Origin: an uncultured beta proteobacterium
GTDB taxonomy: Bacteria > Pseudomonadota > Gammaproteobacteria > Burkholderiales > Burkholderiaceae_C
NCBI GenBank assembly: GCA_903905735.1
Contig: CAIVHU010000062.1
Span: 1 to 54,888 of the forward strand
Direction of reading: 5' to 3'
Length of the DNA stretch: 54,888 nucleotides
The notes beneath the pieces were generated by a model that was given only the letters and a program-made list of their open reading frames with translations, did no database searches and was not told the DNA's origin. This document shows, piece after piece, positions 36,575 through 46,534 of the stretch (its first letter is position 1; every line of letters starts with the position of its first letter). A program made the position numbers and the translations under genes.

Positions 36575-37531
36575 ATGACCCTGACTGAACTGAAATACAT
36601 CGTGGCCGTAGCGCGCGAGCGGCACTTTGGCAAGGCGGCCGAGGCCTGCTACGTGTCACAACCCACATTGTCGGTGGCCATCAAGAAGCTCGAAGAAGAG
36701 CTGGAGGTGAAGCTGTTTGAGCGCAGCGCCAACGAAGTTTCTGTCACACCGCTGGGCGAAGAAATCGTGCGCCAGGCGCAAAGTGTGTTGGAGCAGGCTG
36801 CTGCGATCAAGGAGATCGCCAAGCGTGGCAAGAATCCGCTGGCAGGCTCACTCACTATGGGCGTGATTTACACCATCAGCCCCTACCTGCTGCCCGCACT
36901 GGTTCGCCAGATGATTGAGCACACGCCCGAGATGCCGCTGATGCTGCAGGAGAACTTTACCGTCAAGCTGCTCGACATGCTGCGCAGCGGCGAGATTGAC
37001 TGCGCCATCCTGGCCGAACCTTTCCCGGATGCCGGGTTGGCGGTGGCACCACTGTATGACGAGCCTTTTCTGGCTGCTGTACCCAGCCACCACCCGTTGG
37101 CCAGTCAGAGCACCGTGACCAGTGAACAGCTCAAGAGCGAAACCATGCTGCTGCTGGGGGCCGGGCATTGTTTTCGCGACCATGTGCTGGAAGTCTGCCC
37201 GGAGTTCGCACGCTTTTCGGCCAATGCCGAGGGCATCCGCAAGAGTTTTGAGGGCTCGTCGCTGGAAACCATCAAACACATGGTGGCGGCCGGCATGGGG
37301 GTCACGCTGGTGCCGCGACTGAGCGTGCCCAAAGAGGCGCTGGACCCCAAGGCCACCAAGCGCAAGCGCGACGAAGAGCCGTTCATCAAATACCTGCCGT
37401 TTGCCGGTGACCCGCCCATGCGCCGGGTGGTGCTAGCCTGGCGGCGCAGTTTTACCCGCTATGAAGCCATTGCTGCGTTGCGCAATGCGATTTACGCTTG
37501 TGAATTGCCCGGCGTGCAGCGTTTGTCCTGA
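36575..37531 (+). CDS. oxyR: Hydrogen peroxide sensor/regulator OxyR
   Basis: A 318-aa LysR-type regulator with the OxyR redox pair: Cys199 in GAGHCFRDH and Cys208 in LEVCPEF, the same numbering as E. coli OxyR. Peroxide would form the 199-208 disulfide and switch DNA contacts. The N-terminal HTH (FGKAAEACYVSQPTLSVAIKKLE) is intact. An extra Cys25 and Cys143 are present. The downstream Dyp peroxidase begins 9 nt after the stop and is a likely OxyR-linked activity. Confidence 0.95.
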   Translation: MTLTELKYIVAVARERHFGKAAEACYVSQPTLSVAIKKLEEELEVKLFERSANEVSVTPLGEEIVRQAQSVLEQAAAIKEIAKRGKNPLAGSLTMGVIYTISPYLLPALVRQMIEHTPEMPLMLQENFTVKLLDMLRSGEIDCAILAEPFPDAGLAVAPLYDEPFLAAVPSHHPLASQSTVTSEQLKSETMLLLGAGHCFRDHVLEVCPEFARFSANAEGIRKSFEGSSLETIKHMVAAGMGVTLVPRLSVPKEALDPKATKRKRDEEPFIKYLPFAGDPPMRRVVLAWRRSFTRYEAIAALRNAIYACELPGVQRLS

Positions 37532-37539
37532 GTGGTGGT

Positions 37540-38475
37540 GTGCCAAAGATCGATATCGATAGGAGTCTGGAATTGTTGAATTGTCAGGAAGCGGTGTTGG
37601 ATGATGTGCCTCAGGTGGGGCGCTATGCGTTTTATTCATTGGCCAGCACCGACCGTGAGGTGGTGGTTCTGTGCCTGCGCCGCCTGGCCAGTCTGGTCAA
37701 CGGCGAGCGCGTGCTGGCCGGTTTGGGTTTGGAACTGGTGCAACTGCTGGAGGCACACGTGCCCGGGCTGCGCGGTTTTCAGGCCCTGTCGGGTCAGGGC
37801 GTGGCTGTGCCCGCCACACCAGCGGCGCTGTGCTGCTGGCTGCGCGGGGACGATCTGGGTGATTTGATGCACCTCACCCGTGCGCTGGAGCACGCTTTGC
37901 AACCAGCGTTCCGGCAAGACCAGGTGATTGACGCCTTTCGCTACGGTCGCGGCCCCAACGGCTATGGTCGTGATTTGACAGGCTACGAGGACGGTACCGA
38001 AAACCCGGTTGATGAGGCGGCGGTGGCTGCTGCCGTGCTGCAAGGCGCGGGCCCGGGGCTCGACGGCAGCAGTTTTCTGTCGATCCAGCAATGGGTGCAC
38101 GACATGGACGCATTTGAAGCAATGAGCCGGCTGGAGCAGGACCACACCTTCGGCCGTGGTCACACCGACAACGAAGAGCTGGACGAAGCACCCGAATCAG
38201 CCCACGTCAAGCGCACCGCGCAAGAGAGTTTTGCGCCCGAGGCGTTCATGGTGCGCCGCTCCATGCCTTGGGTGCAGGGCGTGCAGGCCGGGCTGGTGTT
38301 TGTGGCGTTTGGCCACTCGTTTGACGCGTTCGAGATGGTCATGCGGCGCATGGCAGGTCTGGAAGATAGCGTGGTGGATGCGCTTTTCAGCATCTCACGG
38401 CCTGTCACCGGGGCCAATTTTTGGTGCCCGCCGGTGCGAGATGGGCACCTGGATTTGCGCCAGATCGGCCTGTGA
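37540..38475 (+). CDS. Dyp-type heme peroxidase
   Basis: A 311-aa dye-decolourising peroxidase. The GXXDG motif is present as GYEDGTENP, with the catalytic Asp, and a proximal His ligand is expected in the [11 protein letters not shown] region (near residue 208), followed by an Arg-containing VKRTAQ segment. The C-terminal MRRMAG and [16 protein letters not shown] are typical. No signal peptide, so cytoplasmic or encapsulated. The GTG at 37540 is used as start and lies 9 nt after oxyR, suggesting cotranscription; the exact start is uncertain because the RBS is weak. Confidence 0.9.
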   Translation: MPKIDIDRSLELLNCQEAVLDDVPQVGRYAFYSLASTDREVVVLCLRRLASLVNGERVLAGLGLELVQLLEAHVPGLRGFQALSGQGVAVPATPAALCCWLRGDDLGDLMHLTRALEHALQPAFRQDQVIDAFRYGRGPNGYGRDLTGYEDGTENPVDEAAVAAAVLQGAGPGLDGSSFLSIQQWVHDMDAFEAMSRLEQDHTFGRGHTDNEELDEAPESAHVKRTAQESFAPEAFMVRRSMPWVQGVQAGLVFVAFGHSFDAFEMVMRRMAGLEDSVVDALFSISRPVTGANFWCPPVRDGHLDLRQIGL

Positions 38476-38485
38476 GGGGTTTTGC

Positions 38486-39352
38486 GTGAGTTTTTGGCAG
38501 AACAAGCTTCATCTCTACCTCGATCTGATCCGCTGGAGCCGCCCTGCTGGGTGGCTGCTGCTGCTATGGCCCACTTTGGGCGCATTGTGGGCGGCGGCGG
38601 GCGGTTTCCCGGGCTGGCATTTGCTCAGCGTTTTTGTGCTGGGCACGATTCTGATGCGTAGCGCCGGGTGTTGTGTCAATGATGTGGCTGATCGCGAGTT
38701 CGACAAACACGTCAAGCGTACGGCGCAGCGGCCGGTGACCAGCGGCGCGGTTTCGGTCAAGGAGGCGCTTGGCGTGGGGGCGGTGCTGGCGCTGCTGGCT
38801 TTTGCGCTAGTGCTGAGTACCAACCGTCTCACCGTTGCGCTGTCTTTTGTGGCGCTGGCCATCACTCTGCTGTATCCGTATGCCAAGCGCTGGGTATCAA
38901 TGCCGCAGGCGGTTCTGGGGCTGGCGTTTGGCATGGGGATACCGATGGCGTTTGCGGCGGTGCAGGGCGCGGTGCCTGCGCTGGCTTGGGTGCTGATGCT
39001 GGGCAATCTGTTCTGGGTGCTGGCCTACGACACCGAATACGCCATGGTTGACCGCGATGACGATCTGAAGATTGGCATCAAAACCTCCGCCATCACACTG
39101 GGCAAACTGGATGTGCCAGTAGTGGTGCTGTGTTACATTTTATTTATAGGAAGTTGGGCTCTAGCCCTTATTCCAAAAGGGCTGGGAACTATATTTATCA
39201 TAGCTTCTGGCATCGCTTTGGCGCAGGTGGCGTGGCACTACACGCTGATCCGTGCGCGCACCCGCGAAGGCTGTTTCAAAGCCTTCAGGCTCAACCACTG
39301 GCTGGGGTTCACGGTGTTTGCGGGCGTGGTGCTGGGCTACGCCAGCACCTGA
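38486..39352 (+). CDS. ubiA: 4-hydroxybenzoate octaprenyltransferase
   Basis: Prenylates 4-hydroxybenzoate in ubiquinone synthesis at the inner membrane. The 288-aa protein has the first Asp-rich motif in [14 protein letters not shown] and [11 protein letters not shown], and the second as [17 protein letters not shown]. The GTG start at 38486 follows GAGGGG and is 10 nt after the Dyp stop. Residues about 218-242 ([17 protein letters not shown] and beyond) are encoded by a hairpin repeat copy and use ATA, CTA and TTA codons that are rare elsewhere in the gene. The segment is hydrophobic and may still form a membrane helix. Confidence 0.95.
   Translation: MSFWQNKLHLYLDLIRWSRPAGWLLLLWPTLGALWAAAGGFPGWHLLSVFVLGTILMRSAGCCVNDVADREFDKHVKRTAQRPVTSGAVSVKEALGVGAVLALLAFALVLSTNRLTVALSFVALAITLLYPYAKRWVSMPQAVLGLAFGMGIPMAFAAVQGAVPALAWVLMLGNLFWVLAYDTEYAMVDRDDDLKIGIKTSAITLGKLDVPVVVLCYILFIGSWALALIPKGLGTIFIIASGIALAQVAWHYTLIRARTREGCFKAFRLNHWLGFTVFAGVVLGYAST
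39147..39207 (-). repeat. Dispersed hairpin repeat, copy 10, in frame in ubiA
   Basis: Contains AGCCCTT, 7-nt loop, AAGGGCT as in copy 1, flanked by GGAAGTTGGGCTC and by ATATTTATCATAGCTT. It is translated in frame. Three ATA codons plus CTA in this stretch stand out against the GC-rich codon use around it. Confidence 0.75.
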
Positions 39353-39378
39353 GTTGGCCAGGCCGCCGGGCGCGGAAA

Positions 39379-40194
39379 TCAGGCTGCGCCGAATTCGTCA
39401 CCGAGTTTTTTGGCACGTTCACGGGCGGCGTACATCGCGTCAATGAACAGCGCGCGTACGTCGTTGTCTTCCATGCTGGAGATGGCGGCAAAGGTGGTGC
39501 CGCCCTTGGATGTGACGCGCTGGCGCAGCACTTGGGGCGCATCGGCAGAGGTTTTGGCCAGCGTGCTGGCACCGGCAAAAGTGGATACCGCCAACTGGTT
39601 GGCCTCGTCGCGGCTCAAACCCATCTCAGTGCCGGCCATGGTCATGGCTTCCATGAAATAAAACGCATACGCCGGGCCCGAGCCTGACAGGGCGGTGACC
39701 ACGTCGAGTTTGTCTTCGGTATCGAACCAGATCGATTCGCCGGTGGTGGCCATCACCTGCGCCACACGGGCGTGGTCGGCCTCGGATGCGCCCGCACGGG
39801 CAAACAGGCCGCTGATGCCCTGGCCAATCAGCGCTGGGGTGTTGGGCATGGCGCGCACGATGCGCTCCGTGCCCAGCCAGGCAGCGATGCTATCGGTTTT
39901 GATACCGGCTGCCACGCTGAGGTGCAAGGCGTTGCCTGTAAAAGGGGCTGCCGCCAGCGCGGCTTCCTTGAAAGTTTGCGGTTTGATGGCCCACACCACC
40001 AGGCCCGCCCCGGTCAGTGCGTCGGTGGCCTGGGCCTGTGCTGTGATGCCAAAACTGGCTTGGAGTTGGTTGCGCGCTTCCTCTGAAGGCTCGACCACGT
40101 CGATGTTTTGAGGCGAAACGCCTTCTTTGATCAGTCCGCCGATGATGGCGCTGGCCATGTTGCCGCCGCCGATAAATGCAATGCGCTCGCTCAT
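39379..40194 (-). CDS. proC: Pyrroline-5-carboxylate reductase
   Basis: Last step of proline synthesis, reducing P5C with NADPH. The 271-aa protein starts with the dinucleotide-binding FIGGGNMASAIIGGL and has SGSGPAYAFYFMEAM and the C-terminal TSKGGTT-AAISSMED segment typical of ProC, including the catalytic Thr/Ser loop. The gene converges on ubiA with only 26 nt between the stops. Upstream lies glpK in the same direction with an 83-nt gap. Confidence 0.95.
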   Translation of the reverse strand: MSERIAFIGGGNMASAIIGGLIKEGVSPQNIDVVEPSEEARNQLQASFGITAQAQATDALTGAGLVVWAIKPQTFKEAALAAAPFTGNALHLSVAAGIKTDSIAAWLGTERIVRAMPNTPALIGQGISGLFARAGASEADHARVAQVMATTGESIWFDTEDKLDVVTALSGSGPAYAFYFMEAMTMAGTEMGLSRDEANQLAVSTFAGASTLAKTSADAPQVLRQRVTSKGGTTFAAISSMEDNDVRALFIDAMYAARERAKKLGDEFGAA

Positions 40195-40277
40195 AGTGGT
40201 GTGCGGTTCCAGACCGCTGTTGTATTGTGGAAAGACCTGAGTCTAATCAATTGCGCTGACAGTCTGTCAACTTCGCG

Positions 40278-41768
40278 TTACAGCACAGTCTGGCGCACCG
40301 CATGTTCCCAGCGCGCCATCAGCTCAGCCGCCTGGTCGGGTGCCATGTGTGGTTCAAAGCGGCGGTCGACCTGCCATTGGGCGCTCAACGCGTTGGTGTT
40401 CTTGAACACGTCCGTCGATAGGCCCGCCAGGTAGGCTGCACCCAAGGCAGTCGTTTCCGTCACCACAGGACGAACGACGGGACTGCCAAGCAAGTCTGCC
40501 TGAAACTGCATCAGCAGGTTGTTGACGCTGGCACCGCCGTCCACCCGCAGCTCAGTCACCGCAGGGATACCCGTCTGCAACGCATCCCGCTGCATGGCTT
40601 GCAGCAAGGCAGCGCTTTGGAAGGCGATGCTCTCCAGCGAAGCGCGGGCGATATGGCCCAGGCTGGTGCCACGGCTCAGCCCCAGGATGGCGCCGCGCGC
40701 ATCGGGCTTCCAGTACGGTGCCCCCAGGCCGGTAAACGCCGGCACCACCATGACCCCACCCGAGTCGGGGACGGATTCGGCCAGCGCTTGCACGCCCGCG
40801 CTGCTGGCAATGGCTTTGAGGCCATCGCGCAACCACTGCACCACCGCGCCACCAACAAACACACTGCCTTCCATCGCGAATTCAGCTTGCGACGTGGTTT
40901 GTGCCGCGCTGGAGGTGATCAATCCGTTGGTGGAGGCATGAAACGCCGGGCCGGTGTGCATCAACATGAAGCAGCCGGTGCCGTAGGTGTTTTTGACCAT
41001 GCCGGGGGTGAAGCAGGCCTGCCCGAACAGAGCACTTTGCTGGTCGCCAGCCACGCCGCCGATCGGGATGGCGGCGCCCAGCAGGCTCGGGTGCACTTCG
41101 CCAAACAAGGCGCTGGAGGGCTTGACCGCAGGCATCAGGCTGGCAGGAATGTCCAGCGCCTGCAGCAATTCAGTGTCCCACTGGTTGCTGTGCACATTGA
41201 AGAGCATGGTGCGCGAGGCGTTACTGACATCGGTGGCATGCACTTGGCCCTGCGTGAGTTGCCAGATCAGCCAGCTGTCCACCGTGCCAAAGGCCAATTC
41301 ACCATTGGCTGCCTGCTGGCGCGCACCAGGGACGTTGTCCAGTAGCCAAGCAAGCTTGGTGCCTGAAAAATAGGCATCTATCAGCAAGCCGGTTTTGGCC
41401 TGGACGGTGGCCGCCAAACCCTGCTCGCGTAGTTCGGCGCACAGCGGTTCGGTACGGCGGTCTTGCCAGACGATGGCGTGATGAATGGGCTGGCCGGTGC
41501 GCCGGTTCCACAGTACCGTGGTTTCACGTTGGTTGGTGATTCCTACCGCATGGATATCACTGGCCAGCAGACCGGCTTGGGTCAAGACATCGTGTGCGGT
41601 AGCCAACTGCGTCTGCCAGATGGCCATCGGGTCATGCTCCACCCAACCGGATTGGGGAAAGATCTGCGGCAGTTCCTGCTGTACCAGCGCGTGAAGGCGC
41701 CCGAGCTCGTCAAAGATGATGCTGCGTGAACTGGAAGTGCCCTGGTCAAGTGCGAGTAGGTAGCGCAT
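40278..41768 (-). CDS. glpK: Glycerol kinase
   Basis: Phosphorylates glycerol to glycerol 3-phosphate. The 496-aa protein begins with the FGGY-kinase phosphate loop [16 protein letters not shown] and has [17 protein letters not shown] and the signature [20 protein letters not shown]. The ATG at 41768 lies 56 nt from the glpD start on the other strand. No glpF transporter is seen. Together glpK and glpD convert glycerol to dihydroxyacetone phosphate. Confidence 0.97.
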   Translation of the reverse strand: MRYLLALDQGTSSSRSIIFDELGRLHALVQQELPQIFPQSGWVEHDPMAIWQTQLATAHDVLTQAGLLASDIHAVGITNQRETTVLWNRRTGQPIHHAIVWQDRRTEPLCAELREQGLAATVQAKTGLLIDAYFSGTKLAWLLDNVPGARQQAANGELAFGTVDSWLIWQLTQGQVHATDVSNASRTMLFNVHSNQWDTELLQALDIPASLMPAVKPSSALFGEVHPSLLGAAIPIGGVAGDQQSALFGQACFTPGMVKNTYGTGCFMLMHTGPAFHASTNGLITSSAAQTTSQAEFAMEGSVFVGGAVVQWLRDGLKAIASSAGVQALAESVPDSGGVMVVPAFTGLGAPYWKPDARGAILGLSRGTSLGHIARASLESIAFQSAALLQAMQRDALQTGIPAVTELRVDGGASVNNLLMQFQADLLGSPVVRPVVTETTALGAAYLAGLSTDVFKNTNALSAQWQVDRRFEPHMAPDQAAELMARWEHAVRQTVL

Positions 41769-41824
41769 GGTGCCTCACGATCTGGCGAATAATGCGCACG
41801 ACCATCCTCCAGATTGCCCCACGC

Positions 41825-43441
41825 ATGCCCACTTTACCGCAGCCCCTGCCTACCGTTCGCGCCGACCTGCAGCAGCGCCTGGCCGAGGCGGTGCCCTATG
41901 ACATGGCCATTGTGGGCGGCGGTGCCACGGGTTTGGGCGTGGCCCTGGATGCAACAGCGCGTGGCTTGCGCGTGGTGCTGATCGACTCCCATGACTTTGC
42001 GCAGGGCACGTCATCGCGCTCGACCAAGCTGGTGCATGGTGGCGTGCGTTACCTGGCCCAAGGCAATATTGGCTTGGTGCAGGAGGCGCTGCACGAACGC
42101 ACTCTCCTGTTGAACAATGCGCCGTATCTGGCGCAACCGCTGCCGTTTGTGATGCCCACCTACCATTGGTGGGAAATGCCGTTTTACGGCACGGGTTTGA
42201 AGATGTACGACGTGCTGGCGGGTCGCGCCGGGCTGGGCGGCACGCAGTTGTTGAGCCGCGCCCAGACCTTGAAACATTTGCCAACCCTGCGGCCTAAAGG
42301 GCTCAAAGGCGGTGTCAAGTACTGGGACGGGCAGTTCAACGACGCACGGTTGGCGTTGGTGCTGGCGCGCACGGCGGCCGTTCAGGGGGCTTTGCTGGTC
42401 AATTACTGCCGTGCCACCGGGTTGATCCACGAGCAGGGCAAGGTGGCCGGTGTGATTTGTCAGGACCAACTGACCGGTCGGGTGTTTCATCTTCACAGCC
42501 GCTGCGTTGTCAACGCCACAGGGGTCTGGGTAGATGAGTTGCGACAGAAAGACGGTGCGGCTTTGCCGGGCAAAACCGGTGCGACCACGCCAGCCATGGT
42601 GGCCCCAAGTCAAGGCATCCACATGGTGGTGGAGCGTCAGTTTCTGAATGCCGATGTGGCGCTGATGGTGCCCAAGACGGCTGACGGGCGGGTGTTGTTT
42701 GCCGTGCCCTGGTTGGGCAGAGTCATCCTGGGCACTACCGATACCCCACGCCATGACCTGGCGCGGGATCCGTTGCCTTTTCCAGAGGAGGTTGACTTTA
42801 TATTGCGTGAGTCAGCGCGATATTTGCGCCGGGCTCCGTCGCGTTCGGATGTCAAGAGCGTCTGGGTGGGTTTGCGCCCCTTAGTCAAGCCGGTTCAGAA
42901 TGAAGGCAACAACACCAAGGCCCTGAGCCGGGAGCACACCGTTGTTATCAGTCGCAGCGGGATGGTCACGGTTACGGGAGGCAAGTGGACGACCTATCGT
43001 GCCATGGCAGAAGATGTGCTGGACAAGTGCATTCAAATCGGATTGATCCCGCCCCGCCAGAGCGGCCGAACCAAGACCTTGCGATTGCTGGGAACAGACG
43101 CAAATGCGTCCGCTATTCGGCCACTCTTTGAGGCGCCTGGTTGGCATTCCTATGGTTCCGAACAGGATTTCATCCGCTCGCTTCCGGGTGCAGACGACTA
43201 TTTATGCCCCGGGTTGACTCAGGCCATGGTCCGTTTTGCCGCGCGTTTTGAGTACGCCATGACAGTCGAAGATGTCTTGGCCAGGCGCTCTCGACTGCTG
43301 TTTTTGGACGCGCGTCTGGCCAGTGAACTGGCTCCCCGCGTGGCTGAAATCCTGCAAGAGGAGACCGGTGCCAGCGTCAATGTAGATTCGTTTCAGGCGT
43401 TGGCGGAACAATATTTGCTGAAATCGCACAAAAATCTTTGA
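41825..43441 (+). CDS. glpD: Aerobic glycerol-3-phosphate dehydrogenase
   Basis: Membrane-associated flavoenzyme oxidising glycerol 3-phosphate to DHAP and passing electrons to quinone. The 538-aa protein has the FAD motif MAIVGGGATGLGVALDA near residue 25, SSRSTKLVHGGVRYL, and TVTGGKWTTYRAMAEDV near the C-terminus. The start is probably 41825; an in-frame ATG at 41792 would add eleven residues. It is divergent from glpK. Its stop overlaps the -35 box of the ribosomal operon promoter. Confidence 0.95.
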   Translation: MPTLPQPLPTVRADLQQRLAEAVPYDMAIVGGGATGLGVALDATARGLRVVLIDSHDFAQGTSSRSTKLVHGGVRYLAQGNIGLVQEALHERTLLLNNAPYLAQPLPFVMPTYHWWEMPFYGTGLKMYDVLAGRAGLGGTQLLSRAQTLKHLPTLRPKGLKGGVKYWDGQFNDARLALVLARTAAVQGALLVNYCRATGLIHEQGKVAGVICQDQLTGRVFHLHSRCVVNATGVWVDELRQKDGAALPGKTGATTPAMVAPSQGIHMVVERQFLNADVALMVPKTADGRVLFAVPWLGRVILGTTDTPRHDLARDPLPFPEEVDFILRESARYLRRAPSRSDVKSVWVGLRPLVKPVQNEGNNTKALSREHTVVISRSGMVTVTGGKWTTYRAMAEDVLDKCIQIGLIPPRQSGRTKTLRLLGTDANASAIRPLFEAPGWHSYGSEQDFIRSLPGADDYLCPGLTQAMVRFAARFEYAMTVEDVLARRSRLLFLDARLASELAPRVAEILQEETGASVNVDSFQALAEQYLLKSHKNL

Positions 43442-43466
43442 CCAAGCCCGCTTTTCAATGCATAAT
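43438..43466 (+). promoter_or_regulatory. Sigma-70 type promoter of the rplN (spc) operon
   Basis: TTGACC (43438-43443), a 17-nt spacer and CATAAT (43461-43466) form a near-consensus promoter. The -35 box overlaps the TGA stop of glpD. The leader to the rplN ATG would be about 140 nt and contains AAGCTT-based repeats (GCTTGAAAAAGCTTGAAG) that could fold for regulation. Confidence 0.7.
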
Positions 43467-43611
43467 ACATGGCTTCGCTTGAAAAAGCTTGAAGTGTCTG
43501 CCCAAAGCTTGCGGTGTGAGTGGTTCACATCGGGTGCAACGGGCCCAAGACTGACTGGATAGACATTTGCGTTGTGCGAATGAGTTTCCGGTGCAAGTTG
43601 GGAATAAACAA

Positions 43612-43980
43612 ATGATCCAAACCGAATCTCGACTCGAAGTCGCCGACAACACCGGCGCGAAGTCCGTTCTGTGCATCAAGGTGCTGGGCGGATCCAGGCG
43701 TCGCTACGCCAGCGTAGGCGATATCATCAAAGTGAGCATCAAAGAAGCAGCTCCGCGTGGCCGCGTCAAAAAAGGTGATGTTTACAGTGCTGTGGTGGTT
43801 CGTACCGCCAAGGGCATCCGTCGCAGCGATGGCTCGCTGGTTAAATTTGATGGCAATGCAGCCGTGTTGCTCAATGCCAAGTTGGAGCCAATTGGCACCC
43901 GCATCTTCGGGCCAGTGACGCGTGAACTGCGCACTGAAAAGTTCATGAAGATCGTGTCCCTGGCACCTGAAGTTTTGTAA
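43612..43980 (+). CDS. rplN: 50S ribosomal protein L14
   Basis: A 122-aa protein with the L14 landmarks [18 protein letters not shown] and [16 protein letters not shown]. The start at 43612 gives the standard size. It is the first gene of the spc-type operon here, which is preceded by glpD and not by rpsQ, so the S10 operon must lie elsewhere. Confidence 0.98.
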   Translation: MIQTESRLEVADNTGAKSVLCIKVLGGSRRRYASVGDIIKVSIKEAAPRGRVKKGDVYSAVVVRTAKGIRRSDGSLVKFDGNAAVLLNAKLEPIGTRIFGPVTRELRTEKFMKIVSLAPEVL

Positions 43981-43989
43981 GGACATCCC

Positions 43990-44310
43990 ATGAACAAGAT
44001 TCGCAAAGGCGACGATGTCATCGTGCTCACCGGGCGCGATAAAGGTAAGCGCGGCAAAGTGTCGCTGCGCAGTGATGACTCCCACGTGGTGGTTGAAGGC
44101 ATCAACATGGTCAAGAAGCATGCCAAGCCCAACCCCATGAAGGGTGAGGCAGGTGGCATTGTCGAAAAAACCATGCCGATTCACCAGTCCAATGTTGCCA
44201 TCTTCAATGCGGCAACAGGCAAGGCTGATCGGGTTGGTATCAAGTTGCAGGCTGACGGCAAACGTGTCCGCGTTTACAAGTCCAGCGGCGAAGAAATCAA
44301 GGTGGCATGA
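43990..44310 (+). CDS. rplX: 50S ribosomal protein L24
   Basis: A 106-aa protein with the KOW motif [15 protein letters not shown] and [15 protein letters not shown]. It starts 9 nt after rplN, and its stop overlaps a possible rplE start (ATGA at 44307). Confidence 0.98.
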   Translation: MNKIRKGDDVIVLTGRDKGKRGKVSLRSDDSHVVVEGINMVKKHAKPNPMKGEAGGIVEKTMPIHQSNVAIFNAATGKADRVGIKLQADGKRVRVYKSSGEEIKVA

Positions 44311-44312
44311 AC

Positions 44313-44852
44313 ATGGCTCGTTTGCAACAACTCTACCGGGAAAAGTTGGCTCCCGAACTGATCGCCAAATACGGCTACAAATCGCCGATGGAAGTGCCTC
44401 GCCTCACCAAGATCACACTGAATATGGGTGTGAGTGAAGCGGTTGCCGACAAAAAGGTGATGGATCACGCAGTTGCTGATCTGACCAAGATTGCTGGTCA
44501 AAAACCAGTGGTAACGATGTCCAAGAAGGCGATTGCGGGCTTCAAGATCCGTGAAAATCAGGCCATTGGCTGCATGGTGACTTTGCGCGGTGCCCATATG
44601 TATGAGTTCCTGGATCGCTTTGTGACCGTGGCTTTGCCGCGCGTTCGCGACTTTCGTGGTATCTCTGGTCGTGCGTTTGATGGCCGAGGCAACTACAACA
44701 TTGGTGTCAAAGAGCAAATCATTTTCCCTGAAATTGAGTACGACAAGGTTGATGCCTTGCGCGGCCTCAACATCAGCATCACAACAACGGCCAAAACTGA
44801 TGACGAGTGCAAAGCACTGCTCGCTGGTTTCCGTTTCCCCTTCAAGAACTGA
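44313..44852 (+). CDS. rplE: 50S ribosomal protein L5
   Basis: A 179-aa protein that anchors 5S rRNA. The sequence [12 protein letters not shown] at the start and [15 protein letters not shown] further on fit L5. The ATG at 44313 is chosen over 44307 because AAGGTGG then lies at about 7 nt and the length is standard; 44307 would overlap the rplX stop. Confidence 0.97.
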   Translation: MARLQQLYREKLAPELIAKYGYKSPMEVPRLTKITLNMGVSEAVADKKVMDHAVADLTKIAGQKPVVTMSKKAIAGFKIRENQAIGCMVTLRGAHMYEFLDRFVTVALPRVRDFRGISGRAFDGRGNYNIGVKEQIIFPEIEYDKVDALRGLNISITTTAKTDDECKALLAGFRFPFKN

Positions 44853-44860
44853 GGTGATCT

Positions 44861-45166
44861 GTGGCTAAGATGGCTTTAATCGAGCGCGAGCTCAAAAGAG
44901 ACAAACTGGTTGCCAAGTACGCAAAGAAACATGCGGAATTGAAGGCGATTTCCAACGATGCAAAGCGTACTGATGAAGAGCGCGCCGCTGCTCGTCTGGG
45001 CTTGCAGATGTTGCCTCGCAATGCCAATCCGACGCGCCAGCGTAACCGTTGTGCCATCACAGGTCGCCCACGCGGCACCTTCGCACAGTTCGGTTTGGCC
45101 CGGGCAAAAATTCGTGAAATGGCCTTTGCTGGTGAAATCCCCGGTATGGTCAAGGCCAGTTGGTAA
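44861..45166 (+). CDS. rpsN: 30S ribosomal protein S14
   Basis: A 101-aa S14 of the long, zinc-free type (no CxxC pairs), with [20 protein letters not shown]. It begins with GTG at 44861 after GAGGTGATCT. Confidence 0.97.
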   Translation: MAKMALIERELKRDKLVAKYAKKHAELKAISNDAKRTDEERAAARLGLQMLPRNANPTRQRNRCAITGRPRGTFAQFGLARAKIREMAFAGEIPGMVKASW

Positions 45167-45184
45167 GCGGCAGGAGACATAGAT

Positions 45185-45580
45185 ATGAGTATGAGTGATC
45201 CTATTGCCGACCTGTTGACGCGCATTCGCAATGCGCAGATGGTGGCCAAAACGTCTGTTCGTGTTCCTTCTTCCAAAGTGAAGGTGGCAATTGCACAAGT
45301 CCTAAAGGACGAAGGCTACATTGATGACTTCAAGGTCAATGATGCCGATGGCAAGCCTGAGCTTGAAATCGCGCTCAAGTATTACGCTGGTCGCCCGGTG
45401 ATTGAGCGTATCGAACGTGTCAGCCGTCCTGGTCTGCGTGTGTACCGTGGTAGCGATGCCATTCCGCAAGTTCAAAACGGTCTGGGTGTTGCGATTGTCA
45501 CGACGCCAAAGGGCGTGATGACAGATCGCAAAGCGCGCGCAACCGGTGTCGGTGGTGAAGTGCTTTGCTACGTCGCTTGA
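45185..45580 (+). CDS. rpsH: 30S ribosomal protein S8
   Basis: A 131-aa protein starting [18 protein letters not shown] and ending [10 protein letters not shown], as in S8. In E. coli, S8 represses the spc operon by binding its mRNA near rplE; whether that occurs here cannot be judged. Two ATGs (45185 and 45191) are available. Confidence 0.97.
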   Translation: MSMSDPIADLLTRIRNAQMVAKTSVRVPSSKVKVAIAQVLKDEGYIDDFKVNDADGKPELEIALKYYAGRPVIERIERVSRPGLRVYRGSDAIPQVQNGLGVAIVTTPKGVMTDRKARATGVGGEVLCYVA

Positions 45581-45606
45581 TGCGTGACATTTAGGAGAAA
45601 CATAAT

Positions 45607-46140
45607 ATGTCTCGTATTGGAAAAATGCCGGTCGCCATTCCTGTTGGGGTGGAAATCGTTTTGACAGAACAGCAAGTCAATGTCAAGGGCACGGGTGGGT
45701 CATTGTTCTTGACTCAAAACAGCCTGGTCAAGGTGACCAGTGAGGGTGGCAAACTGACTTTCGCCGCCGCCAATGACTCCCGCGAAGCGGATGCCATGTC
45801 GGGCACCTTCCGTCAGTTGGTAAACAACATGGTCGTCGGTGTGAGTAAGGGCTTTGAGAAAAAACTGACCCTCCTAGGGGTGGGCTATAAGGCTCAAGCT
45901 CAAGGCACCAAGCTCAACTTGGTGGTGGGTTATTCGCATCCAGTGAATAAAGACATGCCCCAGGGCATCACCGTGGCCACGCCCACCCCTACTGAAATCG
46001 TGATCAAGGGTGCTGACCGCCAACGCGTTGGTCAAGTGGCCGCCGAGATTCGTGCGATTCGTCCGCCTGAGCCATACAAAGGCAAGGGTATCCGCTATGC
46101 GGACGAAAAAGTCACGATCAAAGAAACCAAGAAGAAATAA
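45607..46140 (+). CDS. rplF: 50S ribosomal protein L6
   Basis: A 177-aa protein beginning [16 protein letters not shown] with the C-terminal signature [32 protein letters not shown] precedes the ATG. Confidence 0.98.
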   Translation: MSRIGKMPVAIPVGVEIVLTEQQVNVKGTGGSLFLTQNSLVKVTSEGGKLTFAAANDSREADAMSGTFRQLVNNMVVGVSKGFEKKLTLLGVGYKAQAQGTKLNLVVGYSHPVNKDMPQGITVATPTPTEIVIKGADRQRVGQVAAEIRAIRPPEPYKGKGIRYADEKVTIKETKKK

Positions 46141-46151
46141 GGAGCTGCAAC

Positions 46152-46517
46152 ATGTTGACCAAAAAAGAACAGCGTCTTCGCAGGTCTCGTCAGACACGCA
46201 TCCGGATTGCCAATCAGGGTGTAGCGCGGCTGACAGTCAATCGCACCAATTTGCATATTTATGCCAGCGTGATTTCTGGCGACGGCTCTCGGGTTTTGGC
46301 CACTGCCTCGACGGCAGAAGCCGAGGTTCGCCAGTCGTTGGGTGGGTCAGGCAAGGGTGGCAACGTCGCTGCGGCTCAAGTTATTGGCAAGCGTGTGGCT
46401 GAAAAGGCCAAGGCTGCCGGTATTGAGAAAGTCGCGTTTGATCGGGCAGGGTTTGCGTACCATGGCCGCGTGAAAGCGCTGGCTGATGCGGCACGTGAAG
46501 CTGGCTTGCAGTTCTAA
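46152..46517 (+). CDS. rplR: 50S ribosomal protein L18
   Basis: A 121-aa 5S rRNA-binding protein with [17 protein letters not shown] and the C-terminal [20 protein letters not shown]. Starts 11 nt after rplF with AAGGAGCTGCAAC as RBS. Confidence 0.98.
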   Translation: MLTKKEQRLRRSRQTRIRIANQGVARLTVNRTNLHIYASVISGDGSRVLATASTAEAEVRQSLGGSGKGGNVAAAQVIGKRVAEKAKAAGIEKVAFDRAGFAYHGRVKALADAAREAGLQF

Positions 46518-46534
46518 GCAGATCGGAAATTAAG

